Below, piece after piece: positions 24,516-34,058 of a stretch of DNA of 64,000 nucleotides. Position numbers and translations under genes: made by a program. The notes under the pieces are model-generated. The model made no database searches. It was not told the DNA's origin and saw only the letters and a list, made by a program, of their open reading frames with translations. The stretch comes from Amycolatopsis pithecellobii (GTDB lineage: Bacteria; Actinomycetota; Actinomycetes; Mycobacteriales; Pseudonocardiaceae). The stretch is from assembly GCF_009707865.1 (NCBI RefSeq), contig NZ_WMBA01000001.1:1-64000 (forward strand), given 5' to 3'. Within the stretch, counting starts at the first letter, position 1; each line of letters begins with the position of its first letter.

Positions 24516-27068
24516 TTAGTCGCTTGGCAGGAGGTCGCGCAGCTGCGCCCGGGAGGTGACGCCGAGTTTGGGAAAGGATCGGTAGAGATGGGATTCGACG
24601 GTGCGCCGCGAAAGGAAGAGTTGCTCACCGATCTCGCGGTTGGTCATGCCCCGGGAGGCCAGGCGCACGATCTGCTGCTGCTGGGTGGTCAACTCCGACA
24701 GCGACGTGGCGGTCGTATCGGGGGCTCCTACGCCGGCAGCACGGAGCTCGGCCTCGGCGCGGCGCGTCCAGGGACCGGCCCCTAGCCGGCGGAACGTGGC
24801 CACCGCCGCGAGCAGCAGTGGCCGGGCTTCGACGATGCGACGGCGCCGGCGCAGCCATTCGCCGTAGTCGAGCTGCAGCTGCGCGTGTTCGAACGGCCAC
24901 CGCTCGACCTCGAGTGCCGCACGGAAATGGCGCTCGGCCTCGACCTCTTCGGCAGCCGACAACGCCGCGGCACGGTGCAGAAGTGAGGCGAGACGGGGCG
25001 AGGCATTGCCACCCAGCGCTCGCGTAGCCATGTCGAGCAACGGGGCCACGTCGCCGGATCGGCCGATGCGCGCCGCCGCGGCGGCAAGGTCGGCCAGGAC
25101 CGCATAGCTCGCATGGAAATGGACCGGCTCGCCCTCCGCGGTGAAGGCCGACCGGAAGTGATGGAACGCGGCGTCATGGTCTCCGTCCGCGACGGCCGCC
25201 GCGCCCAGCACCCACTGGGTCCGGACGCCGAGCATGGTCTGGGCCATCGGGTCGATCAGCGCCGACGCGTCGGTCGCCAGCTCGATCGCCGAAGTCGCCT
25301 GGCCGCGCAACGCCAGGACGGAGGCTCGCATGAGCAGTGCGCTGGCGGCCGCTTCGGGAAGGTCGGCAATGGCGGTCTCGGCGGAGGCGTGCTCGGCCAT
25401 GGCGTGGGCCGTGTCCCACTGTCCCATCTCGAAATAGGCCGACCAGGCGGCGCAGACCAGGCTGTGGGGGATCGGAGCGTGCGCCCGCCATCGGCTGAGC
25501 CCGTCATCGAAAAGATCGAGCGCTCGCGGTGTCTCGTCGAGCAGCCACGCCACCGTGCCGACCGCGATCAGACGCTGCGGGTCCCCCGCGGCGCGTTCGG
25601 CGAGCCGGGGCAGTTCGTGGATCAGCGTTGCCCGGTCGCCGATGGGGTCGATCAGCGCCGACGTCCAGGCGCGCCGCAGCTCGATCCCGCCATTGTCGGA
25701 TATGCCGGTCACACGGCCCAGCAGCCGGCGCACTCCATCGCGCGCCGCTGGGCTTCCGGAGTGATAAGCGACGACCGCGCCGGTACCCAGCATGTCCAGA
25801 GCCAGGACCGGATCCGAGTCGGCCACCTGCTCCACGGCCTCCGAGAGCACCGAAAGCGCTGCCGCATAACGATGGTTCAATGCCAGCGCTCGCCCGGCCA
25901 GCAGTACGGCGCGTGCTCGCGTCACCGGGTCGGCTCCGGACACGTCCGCCTGCCTCAGCAGGTCGTGGGTCCATTGCGGCTGCCGGAGCCAGATGGTGTG
26001 ACACGCCGCCTCCACCAGGCGCATGGCCCGATCTTCCGCAGCGGGGCTCAGCTCCCCAGCCCGTTCCCGGATCGTGGCCGCGGCGGCGTATCCCTCGTCT
26101 CGCAGCACCCGGTCGGCTGCGGACGCGAGCCTGACCGCGACCCCCTCGTCGGGGCGGCGGGCCGCCTCGGCAGCGTGCCAGGCCTGGCGGTCGGGGCGTG
26201 CGGTGAGAGCCCTGGCCAGCGTCAGATGAGCCTCGCGCCGCTGCTCGAGGGGCGCGTTGTGATAGACCGCCGCCCGCAGCAGCGGATGCCGGAAGTGCAC
26301 CTGCTGCCCGATGAAGCGCACCAGCCCGGCGCGCTCAGCGGGAGCCCACGCTCCCGGATCGACCTCGTGAAGGCCACCGGCGACCGGATCCGTCGCCGCG
26401 AGGAGCAGCGCCGCGCGGGTGCCTGCCGGCAGGCCGGCCAGCCGGGAGATGAGGGCACGCTCCAGCCGGCGCGACGGCGACAGCAGGTGCCGGTCGTCCT
26501 CCGCGTTTCGCGCCAGCTCGATCAGGGCGAGCGGGTTGCCGGCGGCCTGGTCGAGCACGCGAAGTCGCGCACGACCCGTCGGCGGATGCGGCTGGCGATC
26601 CAGGAGCAGGTGGGCGGACGGCAGGTCCAGCGGCTCGAGCTCGATCACCGGGTGGCCCTGCTCGAACTCGGGCACGGAGGCATCCACGTCCACGCTCAAC
26701 ACCAACTCCGCGCGTGACTCCGCGGGCTGCCTGGACAAGCTCGCCAGAGCCTGTCGCGAGGCGGAGTCGAGCCGATCGGCGTCGTCGACCACGACCAGCG
26801 GCACCTTCGGCGCGGGCACGAGCTGCCGCAGGACCGTCGAGACAGGACCCGCGGCGTTGCGTCGACCGGACAGCCGGACCACGGAGCGACCGAGGCGCCT
26901 CGCGTCGCGCGCAACGACGTCTAGCAGCGCGGTCTTGCCGCTGCCCCAGTCGCCGGATACCACCACCGCCTGGTTTTCCGCGAGCAGGGCACTCACGCGA
27001 GCGATCTCGTGGTCGCGGCCCACCAATGACAGCGCATCGACGGCGTCTTGCTCAGACGGTCGCGACAT
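24516..27068 (-). CDS. LuxR-family ATP-binding (LAL/MalT-like) transcriptional activator
   Basis: This is an 850-residue LAL regulator. It has an N-terminal AAA-like ATPase with Walker A GDWGSGKT (about 39-46) and Walker B VPLVVVDDADR, a long helical TPR-like middle, and a C-terminal LuxR helix-turn-helix (LTTQQQQIVRLASRGMTNREIG, then RTVESHLYRSFPKLG). LALs bind ATP and an inducer and activate nearby operons. ATG 27068 is used, not the TTG two codons upstream. It diverges from the operon starting at 27195 across 126 bases, so it probably controls that catabolic set. Confidence 0.9.
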   Translation of the reverse strand: MSRPSEQDAVDALSLVGRDHEIARVSALLAENQAVVVSGDWGSGKTALLDVVARDARRLGRSVVRLSGRRNAAGPVSTVLRQLVPAPKVPLVVVDDADRLDSASRQALASLSRQPAESRAELVLSVDVDASVPEFEQGHPVIELEPLDLPSAHLLLDRQPHPPTGRARLRVLDQAAGNPLALIELARNAEDDRHLLSPSRRLERALISRLAGLPAGTRAALLLAATDPVAGGLHEVDPGAWAPAERAGLVRFIGQQVHFRHPLLRAAVYHNAPLEQRREAHLTLARALTARPDRQAWHAAEAARRPDEGVAVRLASAADRVLRDEGYAAAATIRERAGELSPAAEDRAMRLVEAACHTIWLRQPQWTHDLLRQADVSGADPVTRARAVLLAGRALALNHRYAAALSVLSEAVEQVADSDPVLALDMLGTGAVVAYHSGSPAARDGVRRLLGRVTGISDNGGIELRRAWTSALIDPIGDRATLIHELPRLAERAAGDPQRLIAVGTVAWLLDETPRALDLFDDGLSRWRAHAPIPHSLVCAAWSAYFEMGQWDTAHAMAEHASAETAIADLPEAAASALLMRASVLALRGQATSAIELATDASALIDPMAQTMLGVRTQWVLGAAAVADGDHDAAFHHFRSAFTAEGEPVHFHASYAVLADLAAAAARIGRSGDVAPLLDMATRALGGNASPRLASLLHRAAALSAAEEVEAERHFRAALEVERWPFEHAQLQLDYGEWLRRRRRIVEARPLLLAAVATFRRLGAGPWTRRAEAELRAAGVGAPDTTATSLSELTTQQQQIVRLASRGMTNREIGEQLFLSRRTVESHLYRSFPKLGVTSRAQLRDLLPSD

Positions 27069-27194
27069 GGCCAAGACCTCCTCGACTCGCCCTCCGACTG
27101 CGAAGGACTGCAGTCAACTTACGGATACCGGTTGTGCCGCGGGGGCTCAAGTATCAGCCCAACGATTCGCATCACGGGCACAACGAGGAGCCCA

Positions 27195-28208
27195 ATGAAC
27201 AGCCTCAACGCTGACAACCGGTCGGGGACCGAAAGCCCTGCCCTGGCCGCACCCGCCGGGGTCGTCCCGCAACCACGGAAGTGGCCCGCCGTCGTCGCGG
27301 CCCTGGTCGTGAGCATGCTGCTTCCGCTCCAGTCCTGGCTCAACGGCGAGCTCGGCCATCGTGTCGGCGACGGTACTGCCGCGGCCGCCTTGAGCCTTGC
27401 GGCGGGTTGGGTCGCGGTGACCCCGTTCGCGCTGCTCATCCCGCGGCAGCGACGCGCCTGGCGCACCCTGGCTACTGCCGTCAAGGAGCGGCAGTTCCCC
27501 CGCTACTGCCTGCTGGCGGGCGCCTGCGGGAGTGTGCTGGTGTTCGTCCAGTCGACCGCGGCACTCGTGACCGGGATCGCCGTGTTCACGGTCTCCGTCA
27601 TCGCCGGCCAGACCCTCGGCGGGCTCGTCGTCGACGCCCTGGGCATCGCGCGCAGCCCACGGCGAGGACTCGGTGCCGCACGGCTCATCGGAGCTGTCCT
27701 GGTGGTCGCCGCCGCGGTCATTTCGGTGTTTCCCCGCCTGGTCGATGCGCCCCACCCCGTCACCGTCCTACTCCCGGCTCTGGGTGCCGTCACCGCCGGG
27801 TTCATGCTCAGCCTGCAAAAGGCGATGAACGGGGCGACAGCCGCGGCGGCGAGGTCGCCACTGCTCGCCACCTGGGTCAGTTTCTTCGTCGCGACCGCAA
27901 TTCCCCTGCTCGTCTGGGGTGCCCGGCACCTTGCCGGAGGCGGGTCCGTCCACCTGCCGACGCAGATCTGGCTCTATTTCGGTGGGCTGGTCGGAGCCGT
28001 GTTCATCGCCGTCGCGGCACTGGTTGTGCGCCATATCGGTGTCCTGCTGCTGAGCATGGCCTCGGTCGCGGGCCAGCTGGTCGGTTCCATTGCACTGGAC
28101 GTGTTCTTCCCGCTCGGCGGGGCCCTTTCCGTACTGCCCACCGCCACCGGCGCCTGTCTCACGCTCATAGCCATCGCGATAGCGACGAAAGGGAGAAACT
28201 CACGGTGA
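27195..28208 (+). CDS. DMT-superfamily transporter (DUF606/YdcZ type)
   Basis: The 337-residue protein has ten hydrophobic segments in two similar halves (VVSMLLPLQSWLNGELGHRV in the first, VTAGFMLSLQKAMNGATAAA in the second), as in duplicated DUF606 proteins. A polar N-terminal tail of about 30 residues precedes the first span. ATG 27195 follows CGAGGAG. It is the first gene of an operon of five and overlaps the next by four bases, so it most likely imports the operon's substrate or exports a product. The substrate is unknown. Confidence 0.8.
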   Translation: MNSLNADNRSGTESPALAAPAGVVPQPRKWPAVVAALVVSMLLPLQSWLNGELGHRVGDGTAAAALSLAAGWVAVTPFALLIPRQRRAWRTLATAVKERQFPRYCLLAGACGSVLVFVQSTAALVTGIAVFTVSVIAGQTLGGLVVDALGIARSPRRGLGAARLIGAVLVVAAAVISVFPRLVDAPHPVTVLLPALGAVTAGFMLSLQKAMNGATAAAARSPLLATWVSFFVATAIPLLVWGARHLAGGGSVHLPTQIWLYFGGLVGAVFIAVAALVVRHIGVLLLSMASVAGQLVGSIALDVFFPLGGALSVLPTATGACLTLIAIAIATKGRNSR

Positions 28209-29254
28209 CCGAATCAGCGACAACTCAACCCTTGAAGGTCGGTTTCTTCTTCTGGCCGAAGGACGCCCCGACGGTCCGCAAGATGGGCGAGTTGGCCGAG
28301 GAACACGGCTATGACTTCGCCGGGGTCGCGGACAGCCCCGGACAGTGTCTGGATTGCTGGGTCGCGGCGACTCTGCTCAGCGCGGTGGCGCCGAGCATCC
28401 CGATCGCGGTGAGCGTCACCAATTTCGTCACGCGGCACTGGACCACCACGGCGTCGGCCGCTGCGTCGCTGGCGGCCATCCACAAGGCCGGCTTCCGTCT
28501 CGGCGTGGGCGCGGGCCACAGCGCGGTGCGTAATTTCGGGCTGGCCGGTTCATCGGTCCGCGAGCTCGAGCAGCAGCTCGAGGCGACGATGCGCCTGGTG
28601 CGCGGTGAGGAGGTGTCCATAGGGCCGGGATCCGCTCAGCTGACCTGGACCGACCGCCGCCCCGAGGTCTTCCTCGCGGCGTCACATCAGAAGTCACTCA
28701 ATCTCGCCGGCAGGCTGGCGGACGGGGTGTTCGTCAGCTACGGATTGGCCCCGGAGAACATCGCACACAGCACATCTGAGGTCGCCCGCGGAGCGCGCGA
28801 GCGCAGCGAACCGGCCTCGCCCCAGGTGTGGCAGCTCGCCGCGCTCGACTGCGTCGAAGACCGCCGTATCGCGCGGGCGACCGTCGGCCAGATCTGCGCT
28901 TTCCTAACCGGGTACGTGGTGGGCAAGAGAGACCCTGCCCAACGCGGCGTTCCGTCTGAACTGGCCGGCCCCGTGCGGGAGCTGATCGCGCGATTCAGCA
29001 CTCGCCCTTCCCAGCGTGACTCCGCCCTTGTCGACGACCTCGGGCTGTTCGACTATCTCTCGCGGCGATTCGCGATCTGGGGGGAGCCGCGGGAATGCCT
29101 GGAGCAGGCACGGTCGGCGGTACGAGCAGGAGCCCGGTCCCTCCTGCTCACGGTCGGCCGCGCGAGCAATCCGGCCGAGTCGATCGACCTGTTCGGGCGT
29201 CACGTGCTTCCCGCTCTGCGCGCCGAGTTCGCGGCCGGGCAAGGGGCAGCATGA
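28205..29254 (+). CDS. LLM-class (luciferase-like) F420/flavin oxidoreductase
   Basis: This 349-residue TIM-barrel luciferase-like protein begins LKVGFFFWPKDAPTVRKMGELA and contains GFRLGVGAGHSAVRNFGL. The general layout is that of F420-dependent reductases/dehydrogenases of the LLM class. The GTG start overlaps the transporter stop by four bases and its own stop overlaps the next gene by four. It probably carries out the first redox step on the imported compound. F420 versus FMN cannot be decided from sequence alone; no flavin reductase is in this operon, which favours F420. Confidence 0.8.
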   Translation: MTESATTQPLKVGFFFWPKDAPTVRKMGELAEEHGYDFAGVADSPGQCLDCWVAATLLSAVAPSIPIAVSVTNFVTRHWTTTASAAASLAAIHKAGFRLGVGAGHSAVRNFGLAGSSVRELEQQLEATMRLVRGEEVSIGPGSAQLTWTDRRPEVFLAASHQKSLNLAGRLADGVFVSYGLAPENIAHSTSEVARGARERSEPASPQVWQLAALDCVEDRRIARATVGQICAFLTGYVVGKRDPAQRGVPSELAGPVRELIARFSTRPSQRDSALVDDLGLFDYLSRRFAIWGEPRECLEQARSAVRAGARSLLLTVGRASNPAESIDLFGRHVLPALRAEFAAGQGAA

Positions 29255-30294
29255 TGACTGACCCGGTCAACCGGCGGGTCCTGCTCACCGCCCGCCCAGA
29301 CGGCATCCCGGCCGCGAAGCACTTCGCGATCGACGAGGTCGCCGTGCCCGAGCCGGACGACGGCCAAGTGCTGGTCCGCAACCACTGGCTGTCCGTCGAG
29401 CCCGCGATGCGCGGATGGGTCAGCCTGGAGAGCAACTACTCCGCACCCGTGCCTCTCGGTGCGGTCATGCGTTCCTTCGCCAGCGGTCGCGTCGTTTCCT
29501 CGCGGCACCCGGACTTCCAGCCCGGCGACTACGTCACCGGAATGCTCGGCTGGCAGGACTACGCCGTCGCGTCACCCGAAACCCTGCGGCGGATCGACGA
29601 GACCGACCTGCCGCTGTCGACGTCCCTCGGTGTCCTCGGCCTCAACGGAGTGACCGCATATTTCGGCCTCCGTGAGGCTGGTCGCCCCCGGCCCGGCGAC
29701 ACGGTCGTCGTATCCACCGCGGCCGGGGCGGTCGGCTCCTGCGTGGGCCAGATCGCCCGGAACATGGGATGCCGCACCGTCGGCATCGCCGGCGGCCCGG
29801 CCAAGACCGGCTTGTGCCGCAACGAGTTCGGCTACGACGCGGCCATCGATTACAAGGCCGGGCACGATCTCGACACCGCGATCGCCACCGCCTGCCCGGA
29901 CGGGGTCGACGTGTACTTCGACAACATCGCGGGCCCGATCAGTGACGCCGTCATGCGGCACCTCGCGGTGGGCGCCCGCGTCGTCATTTGCGGCACCGTA
30001 TCGGTCACCACCTGGACGCCGCCGCCGCTCGGCCCCCGCGTGGAGCGTCACCTGCTCGCCAAACGAGCCACCATGCAAGGGTTCCTCGCCACCGACTGGA
30101 CGGACCGCTTCGGTGAGGCCCGAAGCGCCCTCGCGGCCTGGATCCGTGAAGGAAAGCTCACCTACAAAGAGGACATCCTGGACGGGCTCGAGCAAGCTCC
30201 CGGCGCCATCGGTGGCCTTTATCGCGGAGACAACCTGGGCAAGCGCCTGATCCGGCTGGTGGACGAGCAGCAGGAGGGTCCCCGTGCCGAGTGA
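29251..30294 (+). CDS. MDR-family NADP-dependent oxidoreductase (alkenal/prostaglandin-reductase-like)
   Basis: The 347-residue zinc-independent medium-chain reductase has the N-terminal signature EPAMRGWVSLESNYSAPV and the nucleotide-binding VVVSTAAGAVGSCVGQIA, with ATMQGFLATDW near the end, all typical of the PTGR/NADP-dependent alkenal double-bond reductase group (YncB/CurA-like). It likely reduces an alpha,beta-unsaturated carbonyl intermediate. The start is the ATG overlapping the LLM stop (ATGA). The three following genes are on the same strand with tight spacing. Confidence 0.87.
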   Translation: MMTDPVNRRVLLTARPDGIPAAKHFAIDEVAVPEPDDGQVLVRNHWLSVEPAMRGWVSLESNYSAPVPLGAVMRSFASGRVVSSRHPDFQPGDYVTGMLGWQDYAVASPETLRRIDETDLPLSTSLGVLGLNGVTAYFGLREAGRPRPGDTVVVSTAAGAVGSCVGQIARNMGCRTVGIAGGPAKTGLCRNEFGYDAAIDYKAGHDLDTAIATACPDGVDVYFDNIAGPISDAVMRHLAVGARVVICGTVSVTTWTPPPLGPRVERHLLAKRATMQGFLATDWTDRFGEARSALAAWIREGKLTYKEDILDGLEQAPGAIGGLYRGDNLGKRLIRLVDEQQEGPRAE

Positions 30295-30952
30295 GGCCCC
30301 CATCATCACCGGCGACGATCTCGGCCCCACCGAGCAGTCGGTCCGGTACGAGCTGACCACCCTGCACTTCCGGCTCCCGGCCACCGAAAAGGCCCTGGCC
30401 GGCATCGAACCGTGGGTCCGGGCGCCCGAAGCGCACGGGGAGTTCCTCGGGTGCTGGCTGGGCGAGCACGGCCCGCTTGGCCGCGCCTACGTGCTCCGCA
30501 GCTTCGACGACGACGACGCGCTTTACCGCGAGCGAGAGCGCGCCGCCGCCAGCGACCACCCCTTCGGAGCGGGCGAGCACCTCAGCGACCTCACGATGTG
30601 CGGCTTCGCTCCCTTCCCGTTCGTCCCCCGCGCCCGGCCCGGCGAGTTCGGCTCGGTCTACGAGATCCGCGACTACCATCTCGTTCCGGGCGGGCTGCCC
30701 GCCACCATCGCCGGCTGGCGTCACCAACTTCCCGTCCGGCACTCCATCGACCCGGTCACGGTCGTGATGTACGCGCTCGACGGACCCGCCCGGATCGTGC
30801 ACATCTGGCCCTTCGCCGGACTCGACGAACGGGTCGCGGTCCGCAAGCGGCTCAGCGCCAACGCCCAGTGGCCCCCGCCGGGCGGGCCCGAAAAGATCCT
30901 CGAAGCGGACTCGATCATGGCCTGGCCGGCCCGCTTTTCCCCGCTCCGCTAG
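30284..30952 (+). CDS. NIPSNAP-family protein
   Basis: The 222-residue protein contains two ferredoxin-like NIPSNAP repeats; the second begins YEIRDYHLVPGGLPATIAGW, the usual signature with its conserved Y-E-R-Y pattern. It starts at GTG 30284, overlapping the reductase by 11 bases. NIPSNAP proteins have no settled enzymatic role, but in bacterial catabolic operons they often accompany oxidoreductases. Here it may bind or dehydrate a small intermediate between the reductase and the CoA ligase. Confidence 0.75.
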   Translation: MPSEAPIITGDDLGPTEQSVRYELTTLHFRLPATEKALAGIEPWVRAPEAHGEFLGCWLGEHGPLGRAYVLRSFDDDDALYRERERAAASDHPFGAGEHLSDLTMCGFAPFPFVPRARPGEFGSVYEIRDYHLVPGGLPATIAGWRHQLPVRHSIDPVTVVMYALDGPARIVHIWPFAGLDERVAVRKRLSANAQWPPPGGPEKILEADSIMAWPARFSPLR

Positions 30953-30988
30953 CTCACGTTTCCGCAATCCTGAAGGGAGGGGAGCAGC

Positions 30989-32953
30989 ATGACCAGACCG
31001 ATCTGGGTCCCGGACGAGTCCGATTTGACGTCGGCGCGGATCACCGCGTTCGCCCGGGATGTCGCGGCACGCCACGATGTCATCGTCGACCGCTATGCCG
31101 CTCTGCACGCGTGGTCGATCGAAAGCCTCGAAGAGTTCTGGGCGCAAATCTGGGACTTCTTCGACGTCCTGGCCGACGGCGACCACGGCCAAGTTCTTGC
31201 CGGGGACGCGATGCCGGGCGCACGCTGGTTCCCGCAGGTGCGGTTGAACTATGCCGAGCACGCCTTGCGCGGTGCCGGCGACGGGCTCGCGGTGATCGCC
31301 GTGGACGAGGACGGTGCGACCACCACCCGGACGTGGGAGGAGTTGCGTGCCGAGGTCGGTGCGTTCGCCGACTGGTTACGCCGTAGCGACGTCGCGCCTG
31401 GTGACCACGTCGTGGGTTACCTACCCAACGGAATCCACGCCCTGGTGGCATTCCTGGCCTGCGCTTCGATCGGCGCGGTGTGGTCGGTGTGCGGCCAGGA
31501 CTACGCCGCGCCGGGTGCCGCCGCGCGCTTCGCGCAGCTCGAACCCGTCGTGCTCGTGGCCGCCGACGGGTATCGCTGGAACGGGCGCGTCCACGAGCGC
31601 CGCGACCAGGTCGCGGCGCTGCGCAAGGCCCTGCCGTCCCTGCGGCACACGGTGACGGTGAGTCTTCTCGGGCTGGCACCGGTGCCGGGGGCCGCCGTGA
31701 CGGACTGGTCCGAGGCCACCGCTCGGCCGGCGGACCTCCGCTTCGAACGGGTCGAGTTCGCCGCGCCGCTGTGGGTGCTGTTCTCCTCGGGCACCACGGG
31801 CGTCCCCAAGGGGATCGTGCACGGTCACGGCGGCGTGCTGCTCGACCACCTCAAGCTGCTGGGCCTGCACCTCGACCTGCGGGCCGGCGACCGGTTCCTG
31901 TGGTACACCACCACGAACTGGATGATGTGGAACATGCAGGTCTCTGGCCTGCTCCTCGGCGCCACCATCGTGCTGTATGACGGTGGCGCGACCTACCCCG
32001 ATCCGGGCCGGCTCTGGGCCCTTGCCGCCGAGCACCATGTCGCGGTTCTCGGCGTCAGTCCCGGATACCTGCGCGCCGCCGCCAAGGCCGGCCTCCACCC
32101 AGGGCACCGGCTCGACCTGTCCGCCCTGAGGGAGCTCGGCAGCACCGGCGAGCCGCTCCCGGCGGCGGCGTATCACTGGGTGCGCGACCACATCGGTCCC
32201 GTGGTCCAGGTGGCCTCGACCACGGGGGGCACTGACGTCGTCTCCGGCTTCGCCGGCAGCGCCCCCACGACCCCGGTGTGGCCGGGCGAAATCTCGGCCC
32301 CACTGCTCGGGGTCGCCCTCGAAGCATGGAACGCGGACGGAGAACCGGTGACCGACGAGGTCGGCGAGCTCGTCATCACCCGGCCTATGCCCTCGATGCC
32401 GATCCACTTCGTCAACGACCCCGGCGGCGAGCGATACCACGACACCTACTTCTCGACGTATCCCGGCGTCTGGCGCCACGGCGACTGGGTCACCCGCACC
32501 GGGCGCGGCACGATCGTCGTGTCCGGACGTTCCGATTCCACGCTCAACCGCCACGGCGTGCGTTTGGGCAGCGCTGATATCTACGCGGTCGTCGAGGCCC
32601 TCCCCGAAGTCCGGGAAGCGATGGTCGTCGGCGCCGAACTCGACGGTGGCGATTACTGGATGCCGCTGTTCGTCGTGCTCGAACCCGGTGTCGACCTCGA
32701 CAACGCCCTCCGCGACCGGATCACGACCGCTATCCGCACCCAGGCCTCACCCCGTCACGTCCCCGACGAGATCCTCACCGTCCCCGCAATTCCCCATACC
32801 CGCACCGGTAAAAAGCTCGAGGTCCCGGTCAAGCGACTCCTCCAGGGCATGCCGATCGACCGTGTCACGGGCCGCGAGGCCGTCGACGACCCCGACCTGC
32901 TGGCGTCCTTCTCCCGATATGCGCCCAGCACCCGGCCGGTGGGCAGCCCGTGA
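30989..32953 (+). CDS. Acetoacetyl-CoA-synthetase-like acyl-CoA ligase
   Basis: This 654-residue AMP-forming ligase has the acetyl-/acetoacetyl-CoA-synthetase N-terminal extension (SLEEFWAQIWDFF) and the P-loop LFSSGTTGVPKGIVHGHGG. Further motifs are TTTNWMMWNMQVSG, characteristic of acetoacetate-CoA ligases, and the C-terminal hinge lysine near HTRTGKKLEVPVKR. It activates acetoacetate or a similar short keto acid to its CoA thioester. An AAGGGAGGGGA site precedes the ATG, and it is the last gene of the operon begun by the DMT transporter. The operon thus appears to end in central acyl-CoA metabolism. Confidence 0.85.
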   Translation: MTRPIWVPDESDLTSARITAFARDVAARHDVIVDRYAALHAWSIESLEEFWAQIWDFFDVLADGDHGQVLAGDAMPGARWFPQVRLNYAEHALRGAGDGLAVIAVDEDGATTTRTWEELRAEVGAFADWLRRSDVAPGDHVVGYLPNGIHALVAFLACASIGAVWSVCGQDYAAPGAAARFAQLEPVVLVAADGYRWNGRVHERRDQVAALRKALPSLRHTVTVSLLGLAPVPGAAVTDWSEATARPADLRFERVEFAAPLWVLFSSGTTGVPKGIVHGHGGVLLDHLKLLGLHLDLRAGDRFLWYTTTNWMMWNMQVSGLLLGATIVLYDGGATYPDPGRLWALAAEHHVAVLGVSPGYLRAAAKAGLHPGHRLDLSALRELGSTGEPLPAAAYHWVRDHIGPVVQVASTTGGTDVVSGFAGSAPTTPVWPGEISAPLLGVALEAWNADGEPVTDEVGELVITRPMPSMPIHFVNDPGGERYHDTYFSTYPGVWRHGDWVTRTGRGTIVVSGRSDSTLNRHGVRLGSADIYAVVEALPEVREAMVVGAELDGGDYWMPLFVVLEPGVDLDNALRDRITTAIRTQASPRHVPDEILTVPAIPHTRTGKKLEVPVKRLLQGMPIDRVTGREAVDDPDLLASFSRYAPSTRPVGSP

Positions 32954-33815
32954 TTCTTCGCGAGGTCCTCAGCGCGGCGTGGCGAGCGAGTCGGCCAGCG
33001 CCGCGATCGTGAGTCCGATCCCGCTGCTCGCGCGCGGTGACCACGACGGTCCTCCCGGCGAGGGGGCCCCTCGACAGCGCGTGCCGGCTGCTGGCAGCGG
33101 ACTCCGACGTGAAGCTCAACGCGGTCGCGAAAGTGGTCTACCGGGCCGACGTCGAGAAGCTCGGGGCCTCGGCCATGCGCCTGCTCGCGCCCAGGGTGCT
33201 GGCCAGGACGTGGGCACATCCGCGGCATCGTGCGCGGCGTACGGACCTACGAGCTCCGCTTGGCTCTGCTCTGCGGACGGCTGACGCGGTGATCGACGAC
33301 CGTTGGCCGAACGTCGGCGCGTCGTGGCCAGGAATCGTGGCCGGGCAGTCTGTTCATGAGTGAGCGCGGTCTGGTTGGGCTCGGATCCACCGTCACGGTC
33401 TTGTGTATTCGGACGGTCGTATACCGATCGGCTCCGGTCCAATCCAAGCTCAGTTACCTCGTACCGGGGACGCCGTCATTAGCCGGTAGCCGTGTGCGAT
33501 GACGTCGACTTCCGGGTTGCCGACCGAACCGCCACAGCGTTGAACCGACAATCGGCGAACCTCCATTGTGGAGGGTGCGGACTCCGCGCAGTTGTGCGAA
33601 CTCCGTACGGTGCTGAGCAAGCCCCGACGCGGCCACATTCGCCATGCAGGTGGGACCGCTCGTAGCGGTAGGTACATTCGCGCTCGGACGCGACAACTCG
33701 GAAGATGCCTTGGACGTTGACCGTTGCACCCGTCGACCGCGCGACCAGCGACGTTCGCCAGGTCATCGCACCCATCTACGACGGCGATGTGTTGTCGGTG
33801 ATATCGGCGATCCAC
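32954..33815. other. Degenerate region with an unidentified coding-like fragment
   Basis: No complete gene is present in these 860 bases. From about 33037 to 33210 one rightward frame (LLAADSDVKLNAVAKVVYR, then DVEKLGASAMRLLAPRVLAR) has strong G/C third positions and no obvious antisense explanation, so it looks like a piece of a real but unrecognised protein. Further right there is a perfect 6-bp dyad CCTCCA-TTG-TGGAGG at 33560-33574. The rest shows no structure I can name. Confidence 0.4.
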
Positions 33816-34024
33816 AACCGCTACGGCTTCCCCGGGCACCTCAAGCCCTACAGCGACGCTTGGGAGGCGAGCGGCAACAACATCGAAGTCAACTTCATGC
33901 CGGACTACAGGCACTTGCACGAAGCCGGCTACCACATCCTGGCCTACGACCTGCGCAATTTCGGCCAGAGCGCGGCCGGCAGCGGCGGCGCGATCGGCAA
34001 CGGCATTCGCGAGCATCGCGATGT
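33816..34024 (+). repeat. 209-bp partial duplicate of the alpha/beta hydrolase gene
   Basis: This segment matches 35518-35726 inside the intact hydrolase at a fixed offset of 1,702 bases with only two mismatches (at about 33910 and in the GAGCATCG/GAGTATCG triplet). It encodes the same peptide (NRYGFPGHLKPYSDAWEASG and onward) but is cut off on both sides from any complete gene. The near identity means a recent event. The two copies are direct repeats flanking the LysR gene. Confidence 0.95.
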
Positions 34025-34058
34025 CCGAAACGGCTGATCTGGAGAGCAGACTTGAAAG

